Positions 17,884 through 27,762 are shown, counted from the first letter of the stretch. The stretch: DNA of 64,000 nt from Polynucleobacter meluiroseus (GCF_900205755.1 NZ_OANS01000005.1:1-64000); one strand, 5' to 3'. Made by a program: numbers and translations. The notes: generated by a model not told the origin, from the letters alone.

Positions 17884-20181
17884 CTAATGAATATTGCGAG
17901 GACGCCAGCGTTTCAATAAGAGGGCATTACTCAGAACACAAAAGCTTGACAGTGCCATAGCGCTGCCTGCCAACATAGGGGATAAGTAGCCAAAAGCTGC
18001 CAAGGGGATGCCAATAGCATTAAAGGCAAATGCCCAAAATAAGTTCTGTTGAATCTTGCCCCAAGTCTTTTTAGAGATATCAATTGTGTCGGCAACAAGC
18101 AGGGGGTCACCGCGCATTAAGGTAATGCCAGCTGCTTGCATGGCTACATCGGTACCAGTCGACATCGCCATGCCGACATCAGCCATTGCAAGGGCTGGGG
18201 CATCGTTAATGCCATCACCCACCATAGCCACCCAATGATGCTGCTTACCGTTATTTGAATGTTGTAGTTTTTGAATAATCTCGGCTTTATTACCCGGCAT
18301 GATTTGTGCGAATACTTCATCAATGCCTAGCGAGCTTCCAACGCGCGCAGCCGCTGACTCATTATCTCCAGTGAGCATCACAGTGCGGATGTGCATTTGA
18401 TGAAGCGAGGCGATCGCTAATTTAGCTTGGGGTTTTAACTCATCACCAAAAGCAATGAGGGCGATTGGAGTGCTGTTTTCTTTGCCTGATGCATCCGCTT
18501 TCAGTAGAACGGAGATCGTTTGACCTTGATCAAAGCCCGCTTGGGCTAAGTTCAGTAAGTCTGCATATTGTGGGTGATGCTCTAGTGAAGTGACACTCTG
18601 CAAAGAGAGGCGCTCACCTTGATAGTCGCCTGCCGTCAAAGTTCCTGCAATGCCAATGCCTGGCAATGCCTTACTATCTTTACATGCAATAGGATTGACC
18701 TTGCTCTCTTTTGCTGCATCTAATAATGCTTTAGCTAAAGGGTGCTCGCTTCCCAATTGCAAGCCCGCTGCTGAGGCAAGTATTTGATTGGTATTCGTGC
18801 CGACCTCAACCAGTGGCATGAGGTCAAGCATGCGCGGCTTACCTTGGGTCAGCGTACCCGTTTTATCGAAAGCGACGACATCAAGTCGATGGGCGAGTTC
18901 TAGAACTTGAGGGTCTTTTATTAAGATGCCGAAGCGAGCCGCGATGCCTGTTCCAGCCATGATGGCAGCAGGCGTGGCTAAGCCAAGTGCACAGGGGCAG
19001 GCAATCACTAAAACCGATACGGCACGCAAGATAGCTATAGTTCCAGAGTCGACGAAATACCAGTTCGCAATGGCGGTGATGATGGCAATCATGAATACTG
19101 TCGGCACAAATACTGCGCTCACTTGATCCACCATTTTTTGGATGGGCGCCTTTTGGGTCTGCGCGGAATCTACCAAAGCAATGATTTGCGCAAGCACGCT
19201 TTCTACTCCTATTGCTTGAGCTTCAACGATCAAAACGCCTTCACCATTGAGCGCGCCACCAATCACTTGAGACTCAAGCCCTTTTTTCACAGGATTACTC
19301 TCGCCAGTAATCAGGGATTCGTCAATATGACTACTTCCCATGATGATTACTCCGTCAACAGGAATCCGTTCACCAGGCAGTACCAATACCCTATCTCGGG
19401 GGAGGATTTGCTCTAATCGAAGCGTGCGATATTGGTCAAGTGGAAGATCGTCACTCATCACAAGGTCAGGGTTTAATACCTTGGCATTTTCTGGCCACAA
19501 CTTTTGCAGTGCTCGAATGGCGGTACTGGTTTGTCGTTTTGCGCGAGCCTCTAACCATTTGCCTAGCAAGACCATGCAAATGATGATGGCTGCGCCTTCA
19601 AAGTACAGTTCTTGATGGAGGTCAGAAGGAGAATTCAGCATGAGATAGAGGCTTAGGCCATAAGCAGCGCTAGTGCCAATCGCCACCAATAAATCCATAT
19701 TGCCAGCACCAGCCATTAAAGATTGGTAGCCTGCTTTATAAAAACGCCAGCCGAAGATAAATTGCACGGGGGTGGCTAATGCCAATTGCCATACCGGCGG
19801 CAATGACCAATGAATGCCCAGTGGCATTAATATCATTGGCAAGACGAGCAGGGCTGCCAAAGCAAAGCTGAGGCACACCCGCCCCAAACCATCTGCCCCC
19901 CAAAATAAAGTGGATGCTGCCGGCGCATCATTGCCGCGCAGAGAACTCTCCTTAGCGCCATATCCCGTTTTTTGAATGAAGGCAATGAGGTCTTCAGCGC
20001 CAAGACTAGAGCCTGGCTTTACACGGATTCGGGCTTGTTCTGTTGCGAGGTTGACTGTAGCGGCCTCAATGTCTGGGTTTTTAGCTAAGGCTTTTTCGAC
20101 ACGACCCACGCAGGAGGCGCAGGTCATGCCGCTAATGTCTAAAGTGTAGAAATTGGAATTGATTTGTTGGTGAGCATCCAT
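17884..20181 (-). CDS. copA: Copper-translocating P1B-type ATPase
   Basis: The 765-aa pump has one N-terminal heavy-metal domain (GMTCASC, C21 and C24), the TGES actuator loop, the copper-type membrane motif ACPCALGLATP, the phosphorylation site DKTGTLT, the SEHPLAKAL His-Pro motif, and GDGINDAP. These mark a P1B-1 Cu(I) exporter of the inner membrane. A small CopZ-like chaperone gene is divergent, 69 bases away. No classical CueR box was recognised in that gap. Confidence 0.94.
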   Translation of the reverse strand: MDAHQQINSNFYTLDISGMTCASCVGRVEKALAKNPDIEAATVNLATEQARIRVKPGSSLGAEDLIAFIQKTGYGAKESSLRGNDAPAASTLFWGADGLGRVCLSFALAALLVLPMILMPLGIHWSLPPVWQLALATPVQFIFGWRFYKAGYQSLMAGAGNMDLLVAIGTSAAYGLSLYLMLNSPSDLHQELYFEGAAIIICMVLLGKWLEARAKRQTSTAIRALQKLWPENAKVLNPDLVMSDDLPLDQYRTLRLEQILPRDRVLVLPGERIPVDGVIIMGSSHIDESLITGESNPVKKGLESQVIGGALNGEGVLIVEAQAIGVESVLAQIIALVDSAQTQKAPIQKMVDQVSAVFVPTVFMIAIITAIANWYFVDSGTIAILRAVSVLVIACPCALGLATPAAIMAGTGIAARFGILIKDPQVLELAHRLDVVAFDKTGTLTQGKPRMLDLMPLVEVGTNTNQILASAAGLQLGSEHPLAKALLDAAKESKVNPIACKDSKALPGIGIAGTLTAGDYQGERLSLQSVTSLEHHPQYADLLNLAQAGFDQGQTISVLLKADASGKENSTPIALIAFGDELKPQAKLAIASLHQMHIRTVMLTGDNESAAARVGSSLGIDEVFAQIMPGNKAEIIQKLQHSNNGKQHHWVAMVGDGINDAPALAMADVGMAMSTGTDVAMQAAGITLMRGDPLLVADTIDISKKTWGKIQQNLFWAFAFNAIGIPLAAFGYLSPMLAGSAMALSSFCVLSNALLLKRWRPRNIH

Positions 20182-20250
20182 ATAGAAGATAATCTACCTT
20201 AATAAGCCCCAACTTACCCCTTTTTACTTAAGATTACTGAAAGGTTCTCT

Positions 20251-20445
20251 ATGTTTAATCTCACCGTTTCTGGCATGACCTGTGGCGGCTGTATTAATGC
20301 GGTAACACGAGCGATTCAGACGGTGGATCCTCAGGCAAAGGTTCAGGCGGATTTGACTACCCAAGTACTCACTGTGGAAACCCACTTATCGCCTGAAATC
20401 ACTGCCCAATTGGTTACCGAAGCTGGCTTTCCGCTTTCTGAGTAG
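20251..20445 (+). CDS. copZ: Heavy-metal-associated (CopZ-like) copper chaperone
   Basis: The 64-aa single HMA domain has MTCGGC (C11, C14) at the usual place. It is likely a cytosolic Cu(I) chaperone that hands copper to the divergently encoded CopA. AAAGG six bases before the ATG supports the start. The symbol is given by similarity only. Confidence 0.88.
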   Translation: MFNLTVSGMTCGGCINAVTRAIQTVDPQAKVQADLTTQVLTVETHLSPEITAQLVTEAGFPLSE

Positions 20446-20613
20446 GGTTAAATGCACGCGGTTTATTACCAGTTTTATTTGGCGCATTCAGCAGTATTTT
20501 CAGGGTGAGGTTAATCTACACTCTATTGACTAAATGCCCCGTGGGAATTTCCCAAACTTAACCCGAGTGTTTTTGGGTTTGCCTTAATTTATTTTTCTTA
20601 TTAGGAGTGTGAT

Positions 20614-21702
20614 TTGGCTGTGACTGTTGAAGTGGTACAAGCGGTACTAAAAACGCTGGTTGATCCCAATACCCAAATCGATTTTGTGACTGCAAAGGCA
20701 GTAAAAAATCTGCGCGTTGAAGCGGGCGATATTAGCCTAGAGATTCTTTTGGGATATCCCGCAAAGAGTCAATTTGATGCAATCCGTGAGCAAGTCCTTA
20801 AGGCCTTGCATGAAATTCCTGAGGTGAAAAGTGTCAGCGTTAATGTAAGCAGCCAAATTGTTGCTCACTCTGTACAGCGCGGCGTAAAACTACTGCCTGG
20901 TGTAAAAAATATTATTGCGGTAGCGAGTGGCAAAGGTGGGGTTGGTAAATCCACCACCGCTGCCAATCTTGCGCTTGCCTTGGTGGCTGAAGGTGCGCAA
21001 GTCGGTATGCTTGATGCGGATATTTATGGTCCTAGCCTACCCATGATGTTGGGTATTTCAGGCCGCCCTGAATCACTTGAAGAAAATACAATTGAGCCAA
21101 TGGAAGGCCATGGCTTGCAAGTTAGCTCAATTGGTTTCTTAATAGACCAAGATAGTCCGATGGTATGGCGTGGACCTATGGTGACCTCTGCTCTTGAGCA
21201 GTTGTTGCGTCAAACCCGTTGGCGTGACCTAGATTACTTAATCGTCGATATGCCTCCTGGCACTGGTGACATCCAGCTCACCTTGTCGCAAAAGGTGCCT
21301 GTGACTGGTGCCGTGATTGTGACGACACCCCAAGATATCGCCTTGCTCGATGCCCGTAAGGGCCTCAAGATGTTTGAGAAGGTAGGCGTACCGATCGTGG
21401 GCATTATTGAAAATATGAGTACCTATATTTGCCCAAGCTGTGGACACGAAGAGCATATTTTTGGCGCAGGTGGTGGCGAAAAAATGTGCAAAGAATATGG
21501 CGCCGATTTCTTGGGTTCTTTGCCCTTAAATCTATCGATTCGTGAACAAGCTGACGCAGGGCGCCCTACAGTTGCGGCAGATCCCGATGGCGCAATTAGC
21601 GTTGCCTATAAAGCGATTGCACGGCAAGTGGCTATTAAAGTTGCTAGTCTTTCAAAGGATATGAGTGGTAAGTTTCCGAACATCGTGATTCAGAACACCT
21701 AA
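20614..21702 (+). CDS. apbC: Iron-sulfur cluster carrier protein, Mrp/NBP35 family
   Basis: The 362-aa protein joins an N-terminal MIP18-like domain (about 1-85) to a deviant-Walker P-loop ATPase (SGKGGVGKSTT, about 108). It carries the CPSC pair (YICPSCG) that binds the bridging Fe-S cluster in the dimer. It delivers Fe-S clusters to apoproteins. The start is a TTG at 20614 with AGGAG six bases upstream. The 168-base upstream spacer contains a perfect TGGGAA-T-TTCCCA palindrome (20542-20554). Confidence 0.92.
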   Translation: MAVTVEVVQAVLKTLVDPNTQIDFVTAKAVKNLRVEAGDISLEILLGYPAKSQFDAIREQVLKALHEIPEVKSVSVNVSSQIVAHSVQRGVKLLPGVKNIIAVASGKGGVGKSTTAANLALALVAEGAQVGMLDADIYGPSLPMMLGISGRPESLEENTIEPMEGHGLQVSSIGFLIDQDSPMVWRGPMVTSALEQLLRQTRWRDLDYLIVDMPPGTGDIQLTLSQKVPVTGAVIVTTPQDIALLDARKGLKMFEKVGVPIVGIIENMSTYICPSCGHEEHIFGAGGGEKMCKEYGADFLGSLPLNLSIREQADAGRPTVAADPDGAISVAYKAIARQVAIKVASLSKDMSGKFPNIVIQNT

Positions 21703-21705
21703 GGA

Positions 21706-22416
21706 TTAAAAACCCTCTAATTCTTGGCGAAGGAAGCGCTTGGCGGCTGGCGTTTGTGGATTGCTAAAGAAAGGACCTACGGGTCCTGTTTCTTTAATTT
21801 CTCCCTGATCTATAAACAGAATATATTCAGCCAAGCGTTGCACTTGAGCTAATTGGTGCGAAGTAAAAATGACCTCTGACCCTTGCAGCTTAAATTGGCG
21901 AATCATGCCCTCGACTTGTTCGGTTGTATTTGGATCCAGGTTGGCAGTAGGTTCATCCAACAGAACCAAGTTGGGTTTTTGTAAGAAGACTCTCCCCAAG
22001 CAGAGTTTTTGTCTTTCTCCAGCAGATAATTGATGGGCTGGATTACTAGCAAAGTCAGCCAAGCCGATTCGGTCAAGAACCTGATTCACATCCTCATTGC
22101 TAATAGTGCGGTCAGCGTCTTGAATCAAACTCAAATTAGCACGTGTAGAGGCTTTGATCATGGGTGTGTGATGCAAGACCAATGCAGTGCGAATAGGGGC
22201 ATAAGAGTAGCGCAGGGTACCAGCGTCAGGCTTAATCAAGCCTTCGAGCAACTTTAACAAGGTAGTTTTTCCAGCGCCATTGGGGCCAACGCAGGCAGTA
22301 ATTCGATCGGCAGGAATCATTGCGCTTGGAATATTGAGGATGGTTCTGCCATTGCTTCTCACGATGATGTCTTTGAGTTCGATGTAGCGCTGAAAGAGAG
22401 ATCTTTGATCAACCAT
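21706..22416 (-). CDS. ABC transporter ATP-binding protein, tungstate/molybdate-type (TupC-like)
   Basis: The 236-aa ATPase has Walker A GPNGAGKTT, signature LSAGERQK and Walker B LVLLDEPTANLD. The ATG at 22416 overlaps the permease stop by 8 bases with GGAG upstream, so it is preferred over the longer frame. Its partner is a TupB-like permease. No binding protein is encoded next to it. Confidence 0.85.
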   Translation of the reverse strand: MVDQRSLFQRYIELKDIIVRSNGRTILNIPSAMIPADRITACVGPNGAGKTTLLKLLEGLIKPDAGTLRYSYAPIRTALVLHHTPMIKASTRANLSLIQDADRTISNEDVNQVLDRIGLADFASNPAHQLSAGERQKLCLGRVFLQKPNLVLLDEPTANLDPNTTEQVEGMIRQFKLQGSEVIFTSHQLAQVQRLAEYILFIDQGEIKETGPVGPFFSNPQTPAAKRFLRQELEGF

Positions 22417-23104
22417 AACGGCGCTCCGCAATTTGTCGAACCACAAAGGTAATTAGGTTGGCCAATAAAACAATACTCAATAAGACAATACCCAGCGCTA
22501 AGGCGAGTGGTAAGTCTCCCTTACTTGTTTCTAAGGCAATGGCTGTTGTCATGGTTCTGGTGGAGTGATCAATGTTGCCACCAACAATCATGACCGCACC
22601 CACTTCAGAAATCGCTCGGGCTAAGCCAGCCAAAATAGCGATTGTTAGCGAAAAGCGGCAATCCCATAGCAACCATTTGAGATAAGAGAGGCGTGGCAGA
22701 TGCAAGATTAAAAAGGAGTCCCGATGGATTTTCCAAGAATCCTCCAGTATTTGCCTGCTGAGGGCGGCTATTAAGGGGGTTGTGAGCAGTATTTGCGCCA
22801 GAATCATGCCCTTAACAGTAAACAGCCAGCCCCAAGCTCCCAAGGGGCCTGAGCGGGACAGTAAAAGGTAGACAACTACGCCCACTATTACGGTAGGGAC
22901 GCCCATTAAGGTATTGAGGACAACAACAATAAGCTTTTTGCTTCTAAATTCTTCGGTGGCGAGAAATGCGCCAAGAGGTAGACCAAGTACGCAGCCAATG
23001 AGCAGGGCGGTCAAGCTCACCTGCAAGGAGGTCAACACAATACCTATTAAACTGGTGTTGAAGTGAGCAAGAAGAGAAAGTGCATCCTGAAAGGCATTTA
23101 ACAT
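22409..23104 (-). CDS. ABC transporter permease, TupB-like (tungstate/oxyanion)
   Basis: The 231-aa permease has five or six membrane helices and the ABC coupling element RAISEVGAVMIVGGNI, as in TupB/WtpB oxyanion permeases. It is likely to import tungstate or a related anion together with the overlapping ATPase gene. The usual tupA is missing here; the nearest binding-protein gene of the right type is modA-like at 47754. Confidence 0.83.
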   Translation of the reverse strand: MLNAFQDALSLLAHFNTSLIGIVLTSLQVSLTALLIGCVLGLPLGAFLATEEFRSKKLIVVVLNTLMGVPTVIVGVVVYLLLSRSGPLGAWGWLFTVKGMILAQILLTTPLIAALSRQILEDSWKIHRDSFLILHLPRLSYLKWLLWDCRFSLTIAILAGLARAISEVGAVMIVGGNIDHSTRTMTTAIALETSKGDLPLALALGIVLLSIVLLANLITFVVRQIAERRYG

Positions 23105-23170
23105 AGACTTGATTCTATCAAGGCAGTGGCAAAATGAACTTATTGTTACCCACTAACTCAATTTGGACTT

Positions 23171-23371
23171 ATGGCTGAAGTAATTTGTCTTTGCAATGAA
23201 GTGCTAGATGTGGATTTACGTGAATATCTTGACACCCATCCGATTGACTCGATCGAGGAGTTAAGAGATCAGGCATCTATTTGCAATAAATGCATGCAGT
23301 GTCAAGATTTGGTGGAGAGTGAGATCTACTTAGCAAGACTGCGCCGACAGCGCGCTCAGGAACAACTTTAA
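23171..23371 (+). CDS. BFD-like [2Fe-2S] ferredoxin
   Basis: The 66-aa protein has C6-x-C8 near the start and C38, C41 and C44 later, the arrangement of bacterioferritin-associated ferredoxin domains (CxC...CxxC) with one additional Cys. BFD proteins reduce bacterioferritin iron or serve as electron carriers. No bacterioferritin gene is adjacent. The stop shares its last A with the next ATG. Confidence 0.85.
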   Translation: MAEVICLCNEVLDVDLREYLDTHPIDSIEELRDQASICNKCMQCQDLVESEIYLARLRRQRAQEQL

Positions 23372-24123
23372 TGGCCTCGCTGCCGTTCGGGCGGTTCAAT
23401 ATTGTGTCAATGAATTTGCATAAGGGCGTCTCGCCACTGCATCGACTCTCTACGGTGCATGGTCTGCGTCAAAAAATGCGTGACTGCAATCCTGATTTAC
23501 TTTTCTTGCAGGAAGTTCAGCAAGAGCATCGCGGTCATGCCAAACGTTTTAGTGCTTGGCCTGCATCAGAGCTAACCCATTTTTTATCTGAAGACTGTTG
23601 GCATGCTTGGCACTACGGCAGAAACGCACAATATCAAGCCGGTCACCACGGCAATGCGATTCTTTCTAAGCGGCCATTAAACCATGGGCAAAACTATGAC
23701 ATTTCAGCGTATCGTTTTGAGAAGCGCGGTCTACTGCATAGCTCTGTGCAGTTGGAAGATGCCGCAAACCTCATTCATTGCTTTTGTGTGCACCTCGCCT
23801 TATTTGAGCGCGGTAGGGAGCGCCAGCTTGAGCAGATTCTGCGCTATATCGATACCTTGGCGAACCAAGGTCCAACCATCGTGGCGGGGGACTTTAATGA
23901 TTGGCGCAATCGTATCAGCTCACCGATGCGGGCTGCTGGGTTTCAAGAGGTATTTGAGGTGATGACAGGGGCGCCTGCAAAGACTTTCCCCAGTTTCAAA
24001 CCCATGCTGCCAATGGATCGAATTTATGTGCGCGGCTTTAAGATCCATGCGGCCACAATTTTGCATGAAGAGCAGATGCTCTCTGACCACTTAGGTATTT
24101 CCGCGGAACTCGAGTTGCTATGA
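23371..24123 (+). CDS. Endonuclease/exonuclease/phosphatase (EEP) family protein
   Basis: The 250-aa protein has the EEP catalytic landmarks: MNLHKG (Asn), LFLQEVQ (metal-binding Glu), VAGDFNDWR (Asp-Asn) and LSDHLGI (Asp-His). It is coupled by TAATG and ATGA-like overlaps to the ferredoxin before it and the cardiolipin synthase after it, and EEP genes next to cls are common. Substrates could be nucleic acid or phospholipid head groups. Confidence 0.88.
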   Translation: MASLPFGRFNIVSMNLHKGVSPLHRLSTVHGLRQKMRDCNPDLLFLQEVQQEHRGHAKRFSAWPASELTHFLSEDCWHAWHYGRNAQYQAGHHGNAILSKRPLNHGQNYDISAYRFEKRGLLHSSVQLEDAANLIHCFCVHLALFERGRERQLEQILRYIDTLANQGPTIVAGDFNDWRNRISSPMRAAGFQEVFEVMTGAPAKTFPSFKPMLPMDRIYVRGFKIHAATILHEEQMLSDHLGISAELELL

Positions 24124-25595
24124 ATTTATTGGCTTATTTAATGAACGTCTTTTTTAATATTCATCTGATATGGCTTACGCCCATTCATATTCTGGTTGTC
24201 GCAGTTTTTTTTATCCGCATGATATGGGTAAGAAGGCCAGTAGGGGTTGTTTTTGCATGGCTACTTATTGTCATCCTGTTGCCGATATTGGGCATTGCCC
24301 TTTATGTGTTGATTGGCGAGCGCCCCGTAGGTCGAAGTCTTGCCCAAAAAATAAAACGCATGGAAAAAGACTACGTTGTAGTGTCAAACGAGATGCGTCG
24401 CCACTTTAAAGACGATGTTCATCTACTTCCTGCTGAAGCGAGGGCCCTCAGTCAATTAGCGGAATCGAGCAATGGCTCGACTTTAATCGCGGGTAACAAA
24501 ATTGAATTGGTTTCCAATTCTCAGGAGATTTTGCAACAATTCATTTTAGAAATTAATGCTGCCAAAACAAGCTTGCATTTAGAGTTCTATATTTGGGCCT
24601 TGGGAGGAGATGCTGATCTAGTGGGCGAAGCTCTGATCAGGGCTGCTCAGCGCGGGGTAGCGTGCCGAGTACTTTTGGACTCCTTGGGAAGTAAGGTTTG
24701 GTTGAAATCAGCATGGCCAAAGCGCTTTAGAAATGCCGGTATTTCGGTTACTGAAGCGCTGCCTATACAAATTGGCCGTTTTCAATTTCGCCGTGCCGAT
24801 TTGCGTCTGCACCGCAAGATATTTGTAATTGATGGACTGGTAGCTTGGACTGGCAGCATGAATTTAGTTGATCCCCGCACCTTTAAGCAAGATTCAGGGG
24901 TCGGCGAGTGGGTGGATGCGTTGATCAGAATTGAAGGGCCGGTGGTCTCTCAGTTCGAACTCACCTTTCTATTCGACTGGAGCGTCGCCACCAACCAGAT
25001 TACTCGCTTTATCGATCCACACCCACAGATTTCCGCTAAGGCGGGGAGCGTGTTAGCTCAAGAATTTGCCAGTGGCCCCGTCTATCGTGACGATATTTTG
25101 TATCAAGTGCTGCTGTCTGCGATTATGGATGCGCGCAGCGAATTAACTATTACGACACCGTATTTTGGAGCTGACGACGGTTTAATGCAGGCCTTGCTGG
25201 CAGCCGCTCATCGCGGGGTCAAGATTACTTTAATTGTGCCCAAACTCAATGATTCAACTTTAGTCGCCTGGAGTAGTCGGAGTATGTATACCGACTTGCT
25301 GAGTGTTGGAATCCGTATCGCTGAATTTCATGGGGGGTTACTACACACCAAGAGTTTATTAATAGATGGGCGGATTGCTATTTTCGGTTCGGTAAACTTT
25401 GATCAACGTAGCTTACGCCTGAACTTCGAAATTAGTCTGATTGTGTATGACAAGGATTTCTGCCGAGACTTGGAAAATTTGATTCACTCTTATTTGCTTC
25501 AGTCTGACATGGTGGATCCTGAATCCTGGTCTCAAAGACCGCGGTGGCGGATACTGCTAGAAAATGCAGCCCACCTTACCTCGCCATTGCTATAG
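24120..25595 (+). CDS. cls: Cardiolipin synthase (phospholipase D family)
   Basis: The 491-aa protein has two N-terminal membrane helices (PLDc_N) and two HKD motifs: LHRKIFVIDG with GSMN, and LHTKSLLIDG with GSVNFD. It condenses phosphatidylglycerol molecules to cardiolipin at the inner membrane. The ATG overlaps the upstream stop codon by 4 bases. Confidence 0.92.
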   Translation: MNLLAYLMNVFFNIHLIWLTPIHILVVAVFFIRMIWVRRPVGVVFAWLLIVILLPILGIALYVLIGERPVGRSLAQKIKRMEKDYVVVSNEMRRHFKDDVHLLPAEARALSQLAESSNGSTLIAGNKIELVSNSQEILQQFILEINAAKTSLHLEFYIWALGGDADLVGEALIRAAQRGVACRVLLDSLGSKVWLKSAWPKRFRNAGISVTEALPIQIGRFQFRRADLRLHRKIFVIDGLVAWTGSMNLVDPRTFKQDSGVGEWVDALIRIEGPVVSQFELTFLFDWSVATNQITRFIDPHPQISAKAGSVLAQEFASGPVYRDDILYQVLLSAIMDARSELTITTPYFGADDGLMQALLAAAHRGVKITLIVPKLNDSTLVAWSSRSMYTDLLSVGIRIAEFHGGLLHTKSLLIDGRIAIFGSVNFDQRSLRLNFEISLIVYDKDFCRDLENLIHSYLLQSDMVDPESWSQRPRWRILLENAAHLTSPLL

Positions 25596-25672
25596 CCATT
25601 GATTACGCTACATAGAAAGTCTGTATTGATGTTGGTTATCTACTACTTGATAAAAACGGAGATTCTCTTTTA

Positions 25673-26183
25673 ATGGAGCATCTACTGCAGTATGTTTTTG
25701 ATCTATTTGAAATGCCCGCGGTTGGACTGCCGGCAGTGTTTCTTAGCGCCCTGATATCGGCTACCTTAATCCCCATTGGCTCAGAGCCGATTCTGTTTGG
25801 GTATGTCTCGCTGAATCCAAATCTTTTTTGGGTCGCCATTTTGGTTGCGGCGCTTGGTAATACCGCAGGCGGGATGATAGATTGGTGGCTAGGTCTGATT
25901 GCAAGAAATACGTTTGATGCCCTGAAAGAATCTAAGCCAGCTGAAGATCGGCGGCTGAAGCGCTGGTTAATTAAACGGGGGCCAGTAATGCTTATTTGCT
26001 TGGTTACCAATCGTAGGTGACCCCCTTTGCGTTGCGGCAGGCTGGCTCCGTCTAGCTTGGCTGCCATGCTTGCTTTACATGTTTATTGGTAAATTATTCC
26101 GGTTTGTCGTTGTTACTTGGCTCTTGAAGTTGATACCGGCGAGTTTTTGGCATCAATTAGGTGTAATGCTTCATCAGATTTAA
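25673..26183 (+). pseudogene. yqaA: yqaA/DedA-like membrane protein gene broken by a frameshift
   Basis: The first frame (25673-25999) encodes a typical YqaA start, with SALISATLIPIGSEP and NTAGGMIDWWLG, up to GPVMLIC. The family then requires xWLPIVGDPLC, which is found one frame over starting at TGG 26001 and runs to TAA 26181-26183 with the conserved AGWLRLAWLPCLLYM and GKLFRF. The base at 26000 is left between frames, meaning one extra base or, by family spacing, two lost bases. The unshifted frame stops at 26018-26020. This is either a real mutation or a sequencing error. GGAG upstream of ATG 25673 supports the start. Confidence 0.85.
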
Positions 26184-26232
26184 ATTATTTCGCTGTATGC
26201 TCGGTACGTCGAACTCTACAAAGAATATAACC

Positions 26233-27009
26233 ATGTCTTATTTAAAAGGTAAAACCGCCTTAGTTACTGGCTCTACCAGTGGCATTGGCTTAGGAATAGC
26301 AATTGGCCTGGCAAAACAAGGCGTCAACATCATGATGAATGGTTTTGGCGAAAGAGAAGCTGCCATGGCCGAGGTGAAAGCTTGCGGAGTTGAGGTAGAT
26401 TATCACGGTGCCGATATGAGTAAGCCCACCGAAATTGCTGAACTGATTCAGATAACGGAGGCTCGGTTTGGTGCACTTGATATTTTGGTGAACAACGCTG
26501 GTATTCAGTACACAGCCAAGGTTGAGGATTTTCCCGCAGATAAATGGGAGGCGATTATCGCCATCAATTTGAGCTCGGCTTTTTACACCTCCCATTACGC
26601 CTTACCTGGGATGCAAAACCGCAATTGGGGTCGAATTATCAATATCGCTTCCGTTCATGGCCTCGTAGGATCAAGTCAAAAGGCGGCCTATGTTGCCGCT
26701 AAACACGGGATCGTGGGTCTAACCAAAGTGATTGCGTTGGAAAATGCAAAGACGGGCGTTACTTGTAATGCAATTTGCCCTGGCTGGGTATTAACTCCCT
26801 TGGTGCAAAACCAAGTGGATGATCGTGCCAAGCGCGAAGGGGTAACTGTAGAGGCGGCTAAGCAGGCCTTGGTCTCAGAGAAGCAACCTTCAGGACAATT
26901 TGTTACTCCCGAGCAATTGGCTGCTTTAACGGTGTTCTTGTGTGGTGCTGATGCCTCTGAGGTGCGCGGGGCTGCCTGGAATATGGACGGTGGCTGGGCC
27001 TCCCAGTAA
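26233..27009 (+). CDS. 3-hydroxybutyrate dehydrogenase (short-chain dehydrogenase)
   Basis: The 258-aa SDR has the cofactor motif TGSTSGIGLGIA, NNAG, catalytic Ser in NIASVHGLVGS, and YVAAKHG with Tyr and Lys. The spacing and the tail NMDGGW match D-3-hydroxybutyrate dehydrogenases, which oxidise 3-hydroxybutyrate from polyhydroxybutyrate to acetoacetate. ATG 26233 gives the family length; a 12-codon upstream extension has no conserved content. A phasin-like gene at 40534 fits PHB metabolism. Confidence 0.87.
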   Translation: MSYLKGKTALVTGSTSGIGLGIAIGLAKQGVNIMMNGFGEREAAMAEVKACGVEVDYHGADMSKPTEIAELIQITEARFGALDILVNNAGIQYTAKVEDFPADKWEAIIAINLSSAFYTSHYALPGMQNRNWGRIINIASVHGLVGSSQKAAYVAAKHGIVGLTKVIALENAKTGVTCNAICPGWVLTPLVQNQVDDRAKREGVTVEAAKQALVSEKQPSGQFVTPEQLAALTVFLCGADASEVRGAAWNMDGGWASQ

Positions 27010-27127
27010 ATTGACGTCAACAATCCGCGTTTCTAGTACAGACGAACAAAAGCGCAAGAATAGTCTATAGTTACAGCAAATATACCCCTTATATTTATCT
27101 GTTATTGTCATTTAAAAAGGAAAATTC

Positions 27128-27706
27128 ATGGAACACACACTCCCCGCATTACCCTATGCAATGGATGCACTTGCACCATTTATCTCTAAAGAAACTTTAG
27201 AGTTTCACTATGGCAAGCATCACCAAGCTTACGTGACTAATTTGAACAATCTGATTAAAGATACTGAGTTCAAAGATTCCTCACTCGAAGAAATCGTTAA
27301 GAAATCCGCTGGTGGCGTTTTCAATAACGCAGCACAAGTATGGAACCATACTTTCTACTGGAACAGCATGAAGCCAAACGGTGGCGGTGCTCCAACAGGC
27401 GCGTTGGCAGATGCGATCAATGCAAAGTGGGGTTCCTTCGATAAATTTAAAGAAGAATTCACAAAGTGCGCGATTGGAACTTTTGGCTCTGGTTGGGCTT
27501 GGTTAGTGAAAAAGGCAGACGGTAGCTTGGACTTGGTTTCCACAAGCAATGCGGGCACCCCTATTACTACTGATGCCACACCATTGTTTACTTGTGACGT
27601 TTGGGAACATGCTTATTACATCGACACACGTAATGCACGTCCAAAGTATTTAGAGAATTTTTGGAACTTAGTGAACTGGGATTTTGCGAATAAGAACTTC
27701 GCTTAA
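27128..27706 (+). CDS. sodB: Iron superoxide dismutase
   Basis: The 192-aa enzyme has the metal ligands H27, H74, D157 and H161, each one residue after the E. coli SodB positions. [14 protein letters not shown], the GGGAPTG loop and [10 protein letters not shown] are typical of the Fe form. It is cytosolic, as no signal peptide is seen. AAAAGGA before the ATG supports the start, and a strong terminator follows. Confidence 0.96.
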   Translation: MEHTLPALPYAMDALAPFISKETLEFHYGKHHQAYVTNLNNLIKDTEFKDSSLEEIVKKSAGGVFNNAAQVWNHTFYWNSMKPNGGGAPTGALADAINAKWGSFDKFKEEFTKCAIGTFGSGWAWLVKKADGSLDLVSTSNAGTPITTDATPLFTCDVWEHAYYIDTRNARPKYLENFWNLVNWDFANKNFA

Positions 27707-27736
27707 TACTAGGCTCTGAGTACCGAGCCACTATCG

Positions 27737-27762
27737 AAAAGGCCCACATAGTGGGCCTTTTT
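27737..27762. terminator. Rho-independent terminator of sodB, bidirectional
   Basis: The GGCCCAC-ATA-GTGGGCC hairpin is flanked by A-runs on the left and a T5 on the right, so it can stop transcripts from sodB and from the convergent reductase gene. Confidence 0.93.

Noticed and set aside
18056..19615. Several plus-strand frames opposite copA
   Set aside because: They are antisense to conserved P-type ATPase motifs and have no own start signals.
20182..20250. CueR-type operator between copA and copZ
   Set aside because: No ACCTTCC-N7-GGAAGGT-like dyad or stretched 19-bp promoter could be seen.
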